A model generated the notes under the pieces. The model was not told where the DNA came from and ran no database searches. It saw only the letters and a program-made list of their open reading frames with translations. From Apostichopus japonicus (Eukaryota; Echinodermata; Holothuroidea; Aspidochirotida; Stichopodidae), in contig NC_092579.1 of NCBI RefSeq assembly GCF_037975245.1, forward strand, positions 3,928,001-3,992,000: DNA of 64,000 nucleotides, read 5' to 3'. How positions within the stretch are numbered: position 1 is the first letter of the stretch; every line of letters starts with the position of its first letter. Of the stretch, positions 11,271 to 22,695 are shown piece by piece. Position numbers and translations under genes: made by a program.

Positions 11271-11920
11271 CAAGGGCGGCAGAACCGGGGGGGCACAGGG
11301 GGAACGTGCCCCCCACTTTTCCTCAGGTTAAAAATGTGCCCTTTTTCTACATACAAATTGAGGTCTCTCAAGTTAGCAAGAGGCCAGGGAACCAGAATGA
11401 ACACTCGGGAAGGGCCGTTTCCGGCCATCTGAGGGGTCTGTAAAACCAAAAATTTTCTTGTACGCTCCGCGCTAACCGATGGTCGCGCTCCGCTCAGATA
11501 GTCGTGCATACAACTTTGCAAATCCTGGCTACGCCCCTGACTTTCAATGAATTTCTGTGGGTCAAACTCAAAGCTATTTCGAATGGAAAATTTGTTAAGA
11601 TATTAATAAGAAATAAACTCTAATTCGGAAGATTCCTACATTAGCAACTAGCATGATTTCACCCCATTTGTCTCAAAAGAAAACTTGTTCCTTGTTTCCC
11701 AATTTGCACATTGGATATTACAGTGCTAGTATGCATATTTTCCTTGAGGGGGGGGGGGGGGGGTTGATGGAGTGATGTGTATACGCAAATATGATAATAC
11801 AATAAGAGTTATAAAGGGTACTAAGTATAAGGCTGCATCAGTCCAATCGAATTTCTGCAAAGTGCCCTTTGATGTCGGTGCCCCCCCCCCCCCAGATTAA
11901 AAGTGCTTCCGCCGCCCTTG
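11271..11920. mobile_element. non-autonomous hAT-like element, family A, copy 1
   Basis: Ends CAAGGGCGGC...GCCGCCCTTG form inverted repeats. The insertion is flanked by CCCAGCCG at 11,263-11,270 and 11,921-11,928, an exact 8-bp target duplication. The empty site survives in unit 3 near 54,378. The interior has long G and C runs and, near 11,450-11,540, a GC-rich stretch ending CTGGCTACGCCCCTG that looks like the end of another TIR element. No transposase frame. Confidence 0.88.
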
Positions 11921-14900
11921 CCCAGCCGCCGCGCATTTTCACCTTTCGGACTCTTAGTTCAACGTGTAACAGCTTTGCAGTAGTTACTGTGCCACCTGTA
12001 ACACATGTTACCGTGTTGCGAACACAAACGAGGCATCAAAATGACAGCATAGAAACAACTTTCAAATGTTCACTTACGTTATCTTAGCGTAAATTCCTCA
12101 AACATAACGTATAGGGCGAATGCTCCCGTGGTAGGCTAGGAATGCGCTAAGATTACACGGCATATGAAAGGAAACGTCAAGTCTCTATACCACTCCCTTC
12201 GGTATTTGTCACTCCCTACCCCTCGTTTTTTTTTGGGGGGAGAGGCATATTTCCTGGGCTAGAACTGCCTTGTGCGGGTTTATATTATGTGTATATGATA
12301 AGAACATATGCAGAATTTATTCCTTTTTTGTAAATTATTTAACTAGGAAGTTCACCAACTATAACACCAACCTTTAAATTAAAACTATAGCTTAATATTT
12401 CATATATTGATTCATAATATATTAAAATCCAAGTCCAAGTCTTTACAGTGTTGGTTTTTCCATGCATATAGCCTAGGCCCTTTTATGTCGTTTGTTCACC
12501 TTTGGACAACATTGATTGTATCAACAGGATACCACGACTATCATCAGCGGTGTGTGTTAGTATAAGGTCAACGAACACACTGTACATTGAATATGGATTA
12601 TATCATATAATTATACCTAAATTAGAGAATGAAATAAAAAAAAAGGTATTCTAGTAACATATTCAGTTGTGAAATATTTCAAAATAATCTCCAATGAAAC
12701 ACGGGTCCTCAATCACCACCAAGCCGTTTAATGTACAATCAAGAACAGCTAGAATACTATATGAATTAATCCAGTGCAAAACTAACATGTTTAATTCCAT
12801 AAATCTATATCCCTTGAATTTAAAAGACACGCGTCGGTCCAACACCCAGTGTAGCTCTGTATCTGTTGATCAGAACACAGGAACGTCAAACTTAAATAAC
12901 TAACCGACAAGGAGGAGGAGGTCCAGCAGGGAACTCTAGTCATGGCAGTGAAGTCAGCCATTACATCCAGTGGTGAGCAACAACTTATAGGTCTTCTGTA
13001 TCTCGTAATCAGTTGCATTTGGTTTCTGGTTTCCTTGGAAACCTACGAGGTTGCGTTTCTAAATGCGAGTTAAATTATCGGAATCGAAAGTACAACTATA
13101 TTTCAGCATTGAAATGCCTTACTTTGATTAATAGATGAGTAAACAATGACTGGGATCGCGATAGCTCTCAGTGCAGAATATGTAGAGCTGATAGAAAACA
13201 ATACGTAGGTTAGCTACTTCACTACTACATATATATGGTTCATTGTGTGGTGTTTAAAACAAAGCTGGAAAGAGCTGACCATAAACAACCAAACAGTGTG
13301 AAAGTTTTAATGCAGTAATTTAATACATGTGACTCCCGGAGAACTGACACTCGTTTTAATGTTTTGATTTTAATGACAAAAAAACGCACCTCGTTTTATT
13401 TAAAACTGTATTTCTAACGATAGATCCACATGCCAGAATAACATGGGTTGACGATTATGATGTCCTGGGCTTATGATCACTAACAATTCAATACTAGGAA
13501 AAAAGGCTTATAGCCTAACTCAGGCCTATGTACGTTGCCTTTCCTTTGGTCTAACTAAGGTTAGCCTAGGTAATAACTCAAGCCTAGAATATTTCAGTCT
13601 ATGAACATAGCCCTTGTTAGAATTATATAGAAATTCATACAAAGGCTCTATTTTGCAACATATTCCCAACACTGTAAATTTGGCAAAAGGACATAAGCAG
13701 TTGGTATAGGACTAGCCAGTAATCTGAGTTTTAAACATTTGTTAACTAACCCAAAGATATAAAATTATGCAGGCTACTATTTGGTTTGGGCGATACTCAC
13801 TGACAAATACAGTTAGCTGGCGTGACTTATTTGTCTGCCTGATAGCGTTTGGATGTGTTGGTATAGATGGTGCACTAGGCTGGTGACTGGTGACAAATGT
13901 ATAGGGATCCACTAAAAGGAGAGAACGCACTTACGCCTGTTGGTAGGAGGAACAAAGCGGAACCAAGATGCAGCTTGAAACTTGTCAAAATGAAACAGAA
14001 AACTGTTGAAGTATGCAGATTAATTTTTGACGGTATTAACAAGGACGGTCTACGAAATGGGAACTAACTAGTAAGGTCGGTTACACCCAAACTAAAGCTA
14101 GGGTTCGTCGAGCATTTTGAATGAGTTAGCGTTATTGCCGTGAATAGTCATTGTGAGTCATTCCAGGTGAAAAATATGTTTGTTCTTCACATGAATACGG
14201 ACCACGACAAGCAAAATGCCAAGTCTTTATCATTCAGAGAGTATTCTACACTGCATAGGATATATAAATAATAAAAGCCAACGCGCAATCACATATGCAG
14301 GGAGGAAGTAGCAGTAACTGGTCCGAAGTGTCGCATTCTACTCACAGCAGTCAACAAATAACACTGTAGTCGCGTGTCGATCAAATGAAAATCTCTTGGT
14401 CAGAAAACACATTTTTTCACATATACATGTAACATGTACACTATGTTTGTTTCATACCAGTCTAGATTCTCCAAGCGATTGGCTGGCATTACGTCATTGA
14501 CTGCTGCTTTGTCCTGTATGGTTGTCATCGTCGTCAGATTAATCTGTTTTTGACTCAAATATATAGGGTTGTGTGTCTCCCTGAGGTGAAAATTCGAAAT
14601 TCGAAATTTGAAAGCTGTTAAGTTTTTGATTGATAGATGTTTCCAATGATTTAGTCACCACACGTTAAGACAACAAAGAAAAAATAAAGACAGTCCACCA
14701 TAGAAAAGGATTTGTTTGACTGTATTTCTGCAATGTAAAGTGACGGTGATGACGTCATAACTGTAACCGAGTAACCACGAGAAGAATGTGCGATTACTCG
14801 ACTACAAAATAAATAGTCGAATATCAGCACTACGTAACTATTTCATACATTTCAAAGACTTTGAATACATTTTTCATACTGCATCAATGTTAAAATATTA

Positions 14901-15072
14901 AGAGATGAACTGTAATATGAAAGTTTATTTCAAACCTTTGCACTGTCTCTACTATTTGCACTTGAAATTTAAAATTCCTTCCAAAGCATCACAATGTAAC
15001 TGTGTAATTGCCCTAATACTTACTCAAACTAAGTTAAAGTTAGACCACATGCCTAGGCTAACGATCGCCTAG

Positions 15073-16180
15073 CAAGGGCGGCGGAACCGGGGGGGCACAG
15101 GGGGCACGTTCCCCCCACTTTTCCTCAGGTTAAAAATATGCCCTTTTTTCTACATGAAAATTGTACTCTTGATCACCTTATTAGGTCAGCGATATTTCAG
15201 TAAGAGATCTAATCCTAATTTAGAAGTATTAATGAATTTCTGTGGGTCAAACTCAAATGTTTACTACCACAAGGTTTCTAACATTCTGGTGAGTGCTATT
15301 CATAGGCGTAGGAGCCCAGTTTGATTGGGGGGGGGGGGGGGGCTTGCCCGGAAAATATAACCAAGATTGTTCGCGCGCTCCGCGCGCGTTCAACATTTTA
15401 ATGTGTATATCATATAGGCAGGCATCGGTTATTACATCGCATGCCAATAACATACAATCGTTTGCCGTGTTATTACCCTTCCATATTGGTTAGAATTATT
15501 GGGGAAGTCTTTACAATAATAATGATCATAATAATATCAGGTTAACCATTGAAAAACACATTCGAATTATTTTTCTTTCAGTAGGTGCCCGAAAAATTCT
15601 CAGCATATATTGCCCGAATTTTCACAAACATTTTTGGTTGGGGGCTGCAGCCCCCCCAGCCCCACCCCAGCCCCCCGCCTCCTACGCCTATGGTGCCATT
15701 ATGCATATTCAATTTGCCAAAAAATTCCTAATGCATTTCCAAAAATGCATTGCTATATTACATTGTGACTTTGTAATAAGCAGAAGCCATTTATAGCCTA
15801 CTATGAATAATGAGTATAGTTTTAATATCCCATAACCTACCCCATCCTTTTGTATTTTGACAGGTCATTTGCTTTCATGCATGTATTAATCGCGTCTGCA
15901 GGGACTTGGACTTTATAATGATTTCACCTCATTTTGTCTCGAAAGAAAATTTGTTCCTTGTTTCCCAATTTGCACATATTGCAGTGCTAGTATGCATTTT
16001 TTCCTTGAAGGGGGGGGGGGGGCGTTAATGGAATGATGTGTATACGCAAATAAGATAATACAATAAGAGTTATAAATGGTACTAAATATGAGGCTGCATC
16101 AGTCCTATCGAATTTCTGCAAAGTGCCCTTCGACGTCGGTGCCCCCCCCCCCCAGATTAAAAGTGCTTCCGCCGCCCTTG
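15073..16180. mobile_element. non-autonomous hAT-like element, family A, copy 2
   Basis: Same ends as the element at 11,271 (CAAGGGCGGCGGAACC; mirror at 16,165-16,180). Target duplication TCGCCTAG at 15,065-15,072 and 16,181-16,188 is exact, and the empty site (GATCGCCTAGGCC) is intact in unit 3 near 58,070. It is longer than copy 1 because another element is nested at 15,301-15,692. Confidence 0.9.
15301..15692. mobile_element. hAT-like MITE, family B, nested in family A
   Basis: A 392-bp insert with perfect 14-bp inverted ends (CATAGGCGTAGGAG / CTCCTACGCCTATG). Flanks are GTGCTATT and GTGCCATT, an 8-bp target duplication with one change. G and C runs lie just inside the ends. No coding capacity. 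Confidence 0.85.
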
Positions 16181-17402
16181 TCGCCTAGGCCTAACTTACC
16201 ATAGGCTAGGGCAAATAGGGGAAATAAGTTAGGGCTTGGATACTTAGGCCTAGTAACTTACACTGTAGCCTAGTTTGTCGGCCTTAGTTCGGCCAACTCA
16301 GTTCTAATCCAACTTCAGATTTAAAGTGAGTTGGCTAGCATTACTGGTTTAAGTCTCACTCGGATCCGGACCGGGTGTCATAATTTGCACTATACAGCTG
16401 GATAATAGTTTGGCATCGAGTTAACATTGGATAATAGTGTGGCATGTGTTATGGATTTCAAATGTTGTACTTGCGAATAGTTATTGGTAATTGTATCTGT
16501 GTGTACATTTTGTCTTTGTCTTTTAATGTTTTATCATCATTTTGATATATGTTGTATTTGTTAAAATTATTGGTAATTATATGTATGGTGATAGTGTAAA
16601 CGGAGAAGAAAATGATATTCTTCATTTGTCTTTGTGTGTTTATTATGTCGCTGCATTTAAATCACGGTTTATTATGACAAATAATAATGTTCATAGTGTA
16701 AATTACAGGAATATAAAACATTTCATTTGTCTCCATGTGCGTCAAAGTAATATAGTTACATATGAACGAAATGAAACAACACACGATTTGAGTTCAAATA
16801 AAAATTTCATTTCATTCTTAGTCCATCTTATATTTGCCACAACTTATGGTCACTACAATAAATCATGACAGAGCCTGGTTAGGGAAGCTTTATGCGATTA
16901 CGATGTTCCTTCCCAGGGGCGGATCCAGGGGGGGGGGGCCGACCCGGCCCCCCCTTTTTGGAAATCAGTTGCGTTTTTTTATGTGGGAGTACTTCAAATT
17001 CCTAATAGGCATAACTTGGTGAAAGAAAAGCCTAATATATATCCAGCTGCTCTTCCCTGAAACGCGATCGTTTTTATTCCAAATTTGAAACTAAGGCAAT
17101 TATCAGGCCTACGCGACATCACGTATTCATTAGATACGACTCAGTACTATAGTGCTGACTATTACTGTCAGGGAAAATCAATGCACAGTTAGCAAGTATA
17201 TCATAATTATCTGAATGAAAGGTGGTGTAGGCGGTTTTACACTATCTAACGCAACGTAGTCGCCAAAAACCTGAAGTATTTTTAAGGGAGGGCCCGAGGA
17301 ACATGAACTTATAGCATGCTCCTCGTGGTGAAACATAATTGCACCTATTAGGTGAATTGAGTGTACTGTTAATAGTAGGAGAGACTAGTGTAGGTTCTTA
17401 TG

Positions 17403-17460
17403 ACCAACTAGACCGGTTTCTGCTCTCAAACTTTATAGGAGGAGCTTCATCAGTAGTAGC
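17403..17460 (-). ncRNA. hammerhead-ribozyme-like motif in the Penelope-like element
   Basis: On the minus strand: CTGATGA (17,453-17,447), a stem II with GCTC/GAGC pairing, GAAA (17,420-17,417) and GTC (17,413-17,411). Stem I is supported by ACTA (17,457-17,454) pairing with TAGT (17,410-17,407). Penelope-like elements are known to carry minimal type I hammerheads in their terminal repeats. The A/A mismatch at the base of stem II and the short stem I suggest a weakened copy. Confidence 0.5.
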
Positions 17461-17537
17461 CTTTGAATATTTTATATTCGGCCTGGGCGTCTCGTTCTCA
17501 AAATGCATCTATTTTCTGTGCACGAGTTTTTATGGAC

Positions 17538-17705
17538 TCATAGTGCAGCTATAAGAGCATCAAAAAGAGCTTCGTGTGAACCTTGAGAGTCAGCTGATTC
17601 TTCGTTAGTATTAAACCTTGAGTTAACAAGTAAATCTTTGAGATTTTGGGCCCTATTGCAGGCTAGAATCGGTTCTTTTGGAAACAGTTTGGATAATTCC
17701 GCGTG
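17538..17705 (-). pseudogene. C-terminal segment of Penelope-like RT
   Basis: The open segment ...FPKEPILACNRAQNLKDLLVNSRF matches the conserved stretch after the Penelope RT thumb (R.NL.D.LV). The hAT-like element at 17,706-18,594 cuts it off from the rest of RT. Downstream no GIY-YIG domain is readable. Confidence 0.65.
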
Positions 17706-18594
17706 CAGGGGCGTAGCGAGCGGGGGGGGGGGGGGGTGTGGGGGTGTCACACCCCCCAATAATTTGGTCGCTGTCGGCAAATTTTGGGTCTGTCGGCAAA
17801 AGGAGAAAAGGTGAAGAGAGCGGAAGGGGAAGTAAGAAGGAAAGCTGAATAGAGAAAAGAAGAACGGGAGCTTCTTTATCGGTTATTTCGATTTTCCAGT
17901 TCTTCATCTGATAAACTCATTCACCAATCCAATCACCCGACGCCTGCAAGTTAAAAACCTCTCGGCAAATAACTGATAATGTCACGGCCGTCAGTATAGC
18001 TACTGTAGCCAGGCTCAGCTAGACGAGTGCCAGAATCGCCGGCAACTCAGTGAAAGAAATGGAATTAAAGGCTTCCGTATAGGCCGCAGCCCATGAGTCA
18101 TGCTATCGTGTGACAACGTGTTGTTATTATCCTCTGTTCAGAATGACGTCATCGCAGATGTCATTCGTTCTCCGTGGAAAACTTAAGGAAACGGCTCACG
18201 AATTGTACACAATTTTTAACGTTTCTCGCTTGTATATCAATGAATGTTGTTATTTCTCATTACCGGAAAGTTTTCTGAACATTTTCATCACGAAGTTTCA
18301 CTATTTCAACGATCCGTGAAAGAGAAAACACAGTTCGATAATTGGTCCCAATTAATTCTTCTTCTGCCGACTGCCATAAAAATAATATCGAAATGGAAAT
18401 TCTACGGTGCCAAATTTGACTTAAAATATGCACCAGATTGCATCTAAGGACGTTTCAAAACTAAAAATTTTCCAAAGGGGAGGGGGACACCCCCTCCCCT
18501 TAGACCCCTCCCCCATTTCAGTCACATCTTCCAGATCCGTCGGCAAATCAAATCCTCCACCCCCCCCCCAACAAAAAAACTTCGCTACGCCCTG
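17706..18594. mobile_element. hAT-like element inside the Penelope-like element
   Basis: Ends CAGGGGCGTAGCGAG and CTTCGCTACGCCCTG are imperfect inverted repeats. The flanks TCCGCGTG at 17,698-17,705 and 18,595-18,602 are an exact 8-bp target duplication. Long G and C runs lie inside each end. No transposase frame seen; non-autonomous. Confidence 0.87.
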
Positions 18595-18745
18595 TCCGCG
18601 TGTTGCGAGATTAAGTGCCAATGTTTCAAAAGTACATTTTTCAAATGCGTGGTTTTGATATGGGGTGTATAGGTTAGCTTGAACACCATTGGTGGTTCCT
18701 TTTGTTTAGGTTTGGTAGTGAGGTATTGCCCACGGTTTTCAAATT

Positions 18746-19303
18746 TTATGCCTTTCGTGGCTGAGGCAATTTCCTCTTTCTTATAGTTACGGAGTAACAG
18801 TTTCTCTGTAAGAAATCAGTCTCATTGTTACATAGACGTGCGTATCGTAAGACTTCCCCTTTAATGAAGCCTTTAAAAGTGGCAAGTGTGTGTGCAGAGT
18901 TTCTGTCGAGGTATTGGAAGGTTTCCGTGGGTTTGGTGTAGACTTTGGTGTCTAATAACCCATTGGTTTCAAACCTTGGACCTTTGAAGATTTTCAAATC
19001 TAGGTATGTTACCTCGGTGTGTAATATTTCTACCGTAAACTTTAAGAAGCGGTGAATTTCATTCAACCTGTTTACTAGTTGTTCAAGTCCCTGAGGTGAA
19101 CCGTCGTAAAGCAATAGAATTTCATCTCTATAGCGGAGCCATTTTAAGATTTTACTAACTGTCGGTAAAATCTGGTTTTCCAGTCTATGCATGACGATAT
19201 CACAGATTTCCGGAGAGGCTTGGCTACACATGGCGCAACCGATCTTTTGTAGATAGAATTGGTTATTGAACTCGAAACAGTTTCTTGTTAAAAATAAGTT
19301 CAA
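18746..19303 (-). pseudogene. Penelope-like reverse transcriptase, palm to thumb
   Basis: Shows Penelope RT features in order: IGCAMCSQASPEICDIVMHRLE, the catalytic box as KWLRYRDEILLL, EVTYLDLKI, and TKVYTKPTETFQYLDRNSAH followed by IKGEVLRYARLC. These last two are signatures of the family. The catalytic box reads Y-R-D-E where active enzymes have YxDD, so a key aspartate is gone (codons at 19,121-19,135). It overlaps the upstream segment in another frame. Confidence 0.85.
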
Positions 19304-19553
19304 TTAGTTTGCGCATGGATATGGAAGATATTTTATTTATTCCATATTCGCTTTTTTCCACCTTTTCATAGACTTCTTGACATATATCTAATGCCTCCTC
19401 TTGGGGAGTATTGGTATACATGGCGACGACATCGAGTGTAGCAAGTACTACAGCTTTTGGTAACGGGGTGGCTTCCACAATTTTCAGAATGTGATTTGTG
19501 TCTTTCACATAGGTGCTTTGTTTTAATACAATAGGAAGCAAGAAATAGTCCAC
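19263..19553 (-). pseudogene. Penelope-like reverse transcriptase, fingers
   Basis: Contains the segment PKAVVLATLDVVAMYTNTPQEEALDICQEV. LDV..MYTNIP is the first catalytic-aspartate motif of Penelope RTs. The frame shifts at about 19,263-19,303 before the next RT segment; both are needed for one polymerase, so this copy is dead. Confidence 0.85.
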
Positions 19554-20814
19554 AAATTTTTTCGGTCAGTGATCCGTTTCCGCTTATTATCGGGCCCTCC
19601 CTTAAAAATACTTCAGGTTCTTGGCGACTACGTTGCGTTAGTGTAAAACTGCCTACACCCTCCTTTCATTATTAAGTATATCATAATTATCTCATTGAAT
19701 ATATCTTGTTTTATGTTTTTTCTTGGGGTGAATCTGGTGTCATAATTTTCGCGCCAAAAAAAAAAAACGAATCGACGCAATAATAGTGTATCCATTGTAC
19801 ATGCACTGTTGAGCGTTGTTAAGTATGTGTCTATCGAGAAAAAATATGTGCACAAAAAAAGCGTGTCTGCAACGTTTCTGGTTTTTCTAGTTTTTGGCGA
19901 AATGTTTCACCATTTTGCATCTAAGCACTCACAATTAACAAAAATTTCCAAGGGGGAGGGGGACAAACCCTCCCCCTAGACCCCTCCCCCAGGACGCAGA
20001 TCACTAAAGTGCTACCATCGGGATGTCGGCCCCCCCTTTCTCAAAATCCTGGATCCGCCCCTGCTTCCTATTCTGCTAATACTGTAACAAGCAAGAACCT
20101 TTATAACGGCAGTGTCTGTATGGTCTTATACGCCAATTGGCTTCATCAATATGTTGCATAAAGCATATGTAATTAACAATATGAAAAGCGAAGGTTCATT
20201 CTGCCAATAACTTGGACCAGTGGTATGTGTATTTGCCATAAGTCAACAGCTGAGCTTTATCAATCAGCCAATGACTAAGCAATACAGCGACGATATCCCT
20301 TTAGAAATAAACTGGTCTTAATCAGAGAGCTGAGTATTGAGTGTGAGGTCAACGGGCAATGAGTGAGAACAATGGCTTTTACAGGCCATCAAATTCTCAG
20401 AAAAGGGAATTCGTTCCTCCCCTCAAACATGCCAAATGAAAATATTACTCTGAAACTGTAGAAATTAGTTTTATTTCCCACATTTACATATCCACACACG
20501 AGCAACAGTGTGCACAACCCACAACCACACAATGCAACAGAAGCAATAAATTCAGTAAAACTGCTGTGTGAGGTACACACAAACTATACAACCAACACAC
20601 AAAAAGACACATCCCTCTCTAATTCTAATGAGGCATGATCATTTTACTAGCATTTGGCCTAAGGTATCCCGCAGAATTATCCTTCAATCCATGACCTTAC
20701 GTTAGACATCTAAAGCTTATGAAGCCATAACCTAACAGACTAAGCTTAACGCTACAGGTAGCATACACCCATTAAAAGCCGCATTGACTTACACACTATA
20801 TCACAAAAGTAATG

Positions 20815-20870
20815 TGGTCTCTATGTGGTCTCTATTTGGTCTCTATGTGGTCTCTATGTGTCTGCAAAGA
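20815..20870. repeat. short tandem repeat of GTGGTCTCTAT
   Basis: About four imperfect copies of a 14-base block (ATGTGGTCTCT with spacers). Unit 1 has one copy at the same place and unit 3 about two, so the array length differs between duplicates. Confidence 0.7.
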
Positions 20871-21839
20871 AGTTTTCATTAGCTAAACGCTACCCATTTG
20901 TGGATAGCTGACAAGTTGGCCTTTCAGGCACCATCAATCTTCCGTACCATGACCGCGCAGATTTTTTGCTATTTTGTCGCTTGTAAACAAACCGCTTCAC
21001 TCAGTAGTAAACAATTTTTTTGAAATTAAAAAATAGTCAACTTGAAAGAAACTAATACAGGTCAATGGTTATTGGATTACAATAGCGTAACTCCCAACAT
21101 TGATGGACATTTCGTTCTCAAGTTATTGCAAAAATACTAGTTTTTGACCACTTATTGACCTTTGTTGACCTTGAATCACATGACCGTTATGTTTGGAAAC
21201 GATCCCTGACCCATTCACAAATACTCCCAAAATATCAACCATTTCGGACCCTGACAATGGGAGTTGTTGCATTTTAATGTTTTGCATTTTTTGACGGCTT
21301 TTCCCGGGATAGCTATGGCACACTGAGTGGAGAACTGAAATAATACAAGCAAGAAAAATGTTTGCTACGTACTATTCAGATACCGGGAATGGCACTTTTT
21401 AGACATTTAATGTTGCATTAAACACTCCACTTGCTCGAGTTATTAGAGGGGAAAAAAAGTTTTCAAAGTTGGTTCTTAAGTCAGGAGTATAGAACTTACC
21501 ACCTGATTGCTATAACATGTCTATGTTGTGAAAAGTACACCTACTCTTTAAAAAAAATAAAAAAAAACGGGTAATATCAAATTCAATTTCAAAGTGGAAT
21601 GTGCAATGTATATATGTACAACGCAAAGCGCCCTCACTTTTTATCAAGGCTTCACTGCTTAAACACACGGTGATATAGTCTCAGCATTCTTCATATTTCA
21701 ATTTCTATGGGCCCAAATGACCTACGCTAGGGTCTAGCCCTAGTTTTATAGTTTACACCTAGAAGTTTGGCTGGACCCATAGGCTAGGCCTGCGTTTCTT
21801 ATTTAAATTTGGTGTCTAATACTGACGGACATTGGGCCT

Positions 21840-22260
21840 AGGGTGCAAAATTTACAAAAGTCACAACTCCACAAAACGTATGACATATCTCATGTCTTCG
21901 TGATATCGTGTCTTCAAGATTTTCACAATTTGGCCCTTAGTGACCCCCAATGACCTTTGACCTCACCAAAAACATAGGGATCTTGAACTCAACTTGCCAC
22001 AACTACATACTAAATATGAAATTGACTTCCCTTCTTGAGATATCGTGTTTACAAGGTTTTCACAATCTGACCCCTGGTGACCACAAATGACCTTTGAACT
22101 CCTCTAAAAACCAATAGACTTCTTTTACTCAATGTGGTACTCCTACACACCAAATATGAGACTGGTACAAGCTCCTCTTATTGAGATATCATGTTTAAAA
22201 GCAAGGCGTTATATGCACAAACACATGCACACACTCATCTGCCTGAATGACTTAAAAGGT
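21840..22260. repeat. TGACCT-rich interspersed repeat (unit 2 copy)
   Basis: Equivalent of 7,690-8,100 in unit 2, with CCCAATGACCTTTGACCTC, GACCCCTGGTGACC and GAGATATCATGTTTA blocks in the same order. No coding potential. Confidence 0.6.
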
Positions 22261-22564
22261 TACAATTACCATCAGAAAAAAAAATGTTTGGTTTTGTAAG
22301 ACTTCTACAGAAAATTTAATACTGTCATGAAATGAATTAACATGTCCAAAAAAAAAACACTTGAGCAATTTGTTCACCATTTGACCTGACGAAAAATATA
22401 TTGTCAATATATCTGTAATAATGATACGGCTTAAGCGTTGAAAATGATAACATTTCCAATTCCAATCTGTGAATAAATATGTTTACGTAAGATGCTGCTA
22501 ATTTAGTGCTCATAGCAACTTGTTAAAAAGCAAGAACTCCATCATCATCAATCTATTCTTGACA

Positions 22565-22695
22565 CATTGTTGCTGAAACACAGTATTGTTTCTTCTGAAA
22601 TCTCTGAAAAGTCTTGCACATCTTTTGGTTTCTTTCTCTGTCAGGGCTTTTTCTAATTTTGTAATGTTTGTGAAGAAATCAGTGAATTTCGGTCG
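22565..22695 (-). pseudogene. remnant of a DED exon (unit 2)
   Basis: Minus-strand reading FTDFFTNITKLEKALTEKE then CARLFRDFRRNNTVFQQQC matches the end of the real terminal DED exon 0.6 kb to the right (VTKLENALTEQ, then FRWKNPVVQATLC). It keeps the region past DFR better than the unit 1 copy. It lacks the first half of the domain and a splice acceptor. Confidence 0.8.

Larger units (their letters stand above)
17193..19692 (-). mobile_element. truncated Penelope-like retroelement
   Basis: Bounded by about 100-bp inverted repeats (17,193-17,295 and 19,591-19,692; shared text includes AAACCTGAAGTATTTTTAAGGG on the outer strand in near-identical form). Between them, on the minus strand, are reverse-transcriptase fragments of Penelope type and a later NLKDLLV segment, interrupted by a hAT-like element at 17,706-18,594. 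Inverted flanking copies are a known oddity of Penelope elements. The GIY-YIG endonuclease is not recognisable. Confidence 0.75.
16914..20063. mobile_element. TIR element with nested Penelope-like retroelement
   Basis: Ends CAGGGGCGGATCCAGG / CCTGGATCCGCCCCTG form 16-bp inverted repeats. The flanks are CTTCC at 16,909-16,913 and 20,064-20,068; unit 3 keeps the empty site GTTCCTTCCTATTC near 58,728. The 5-bp duplication is unusual for classical hAT elements (8 bp) and may point to another group. Only about 280 bp at the left and 370 bp at the right belong to the TIR element itself; the rest is the Penelope-like insertion. Confidence 0.82.

Noticed and set aside
12663-13018. Frames shared with 55,140-55,536
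   Set aside because: Part of duplicated units; the frames are disrupted differently in the copies and have no domain.
16542-16868. 108-residue plus-strand frame
   Set aside because: The copy in unit 3 (58,462 onward) is altered and shortened by a deletion near its end; AT-rich chance frame.
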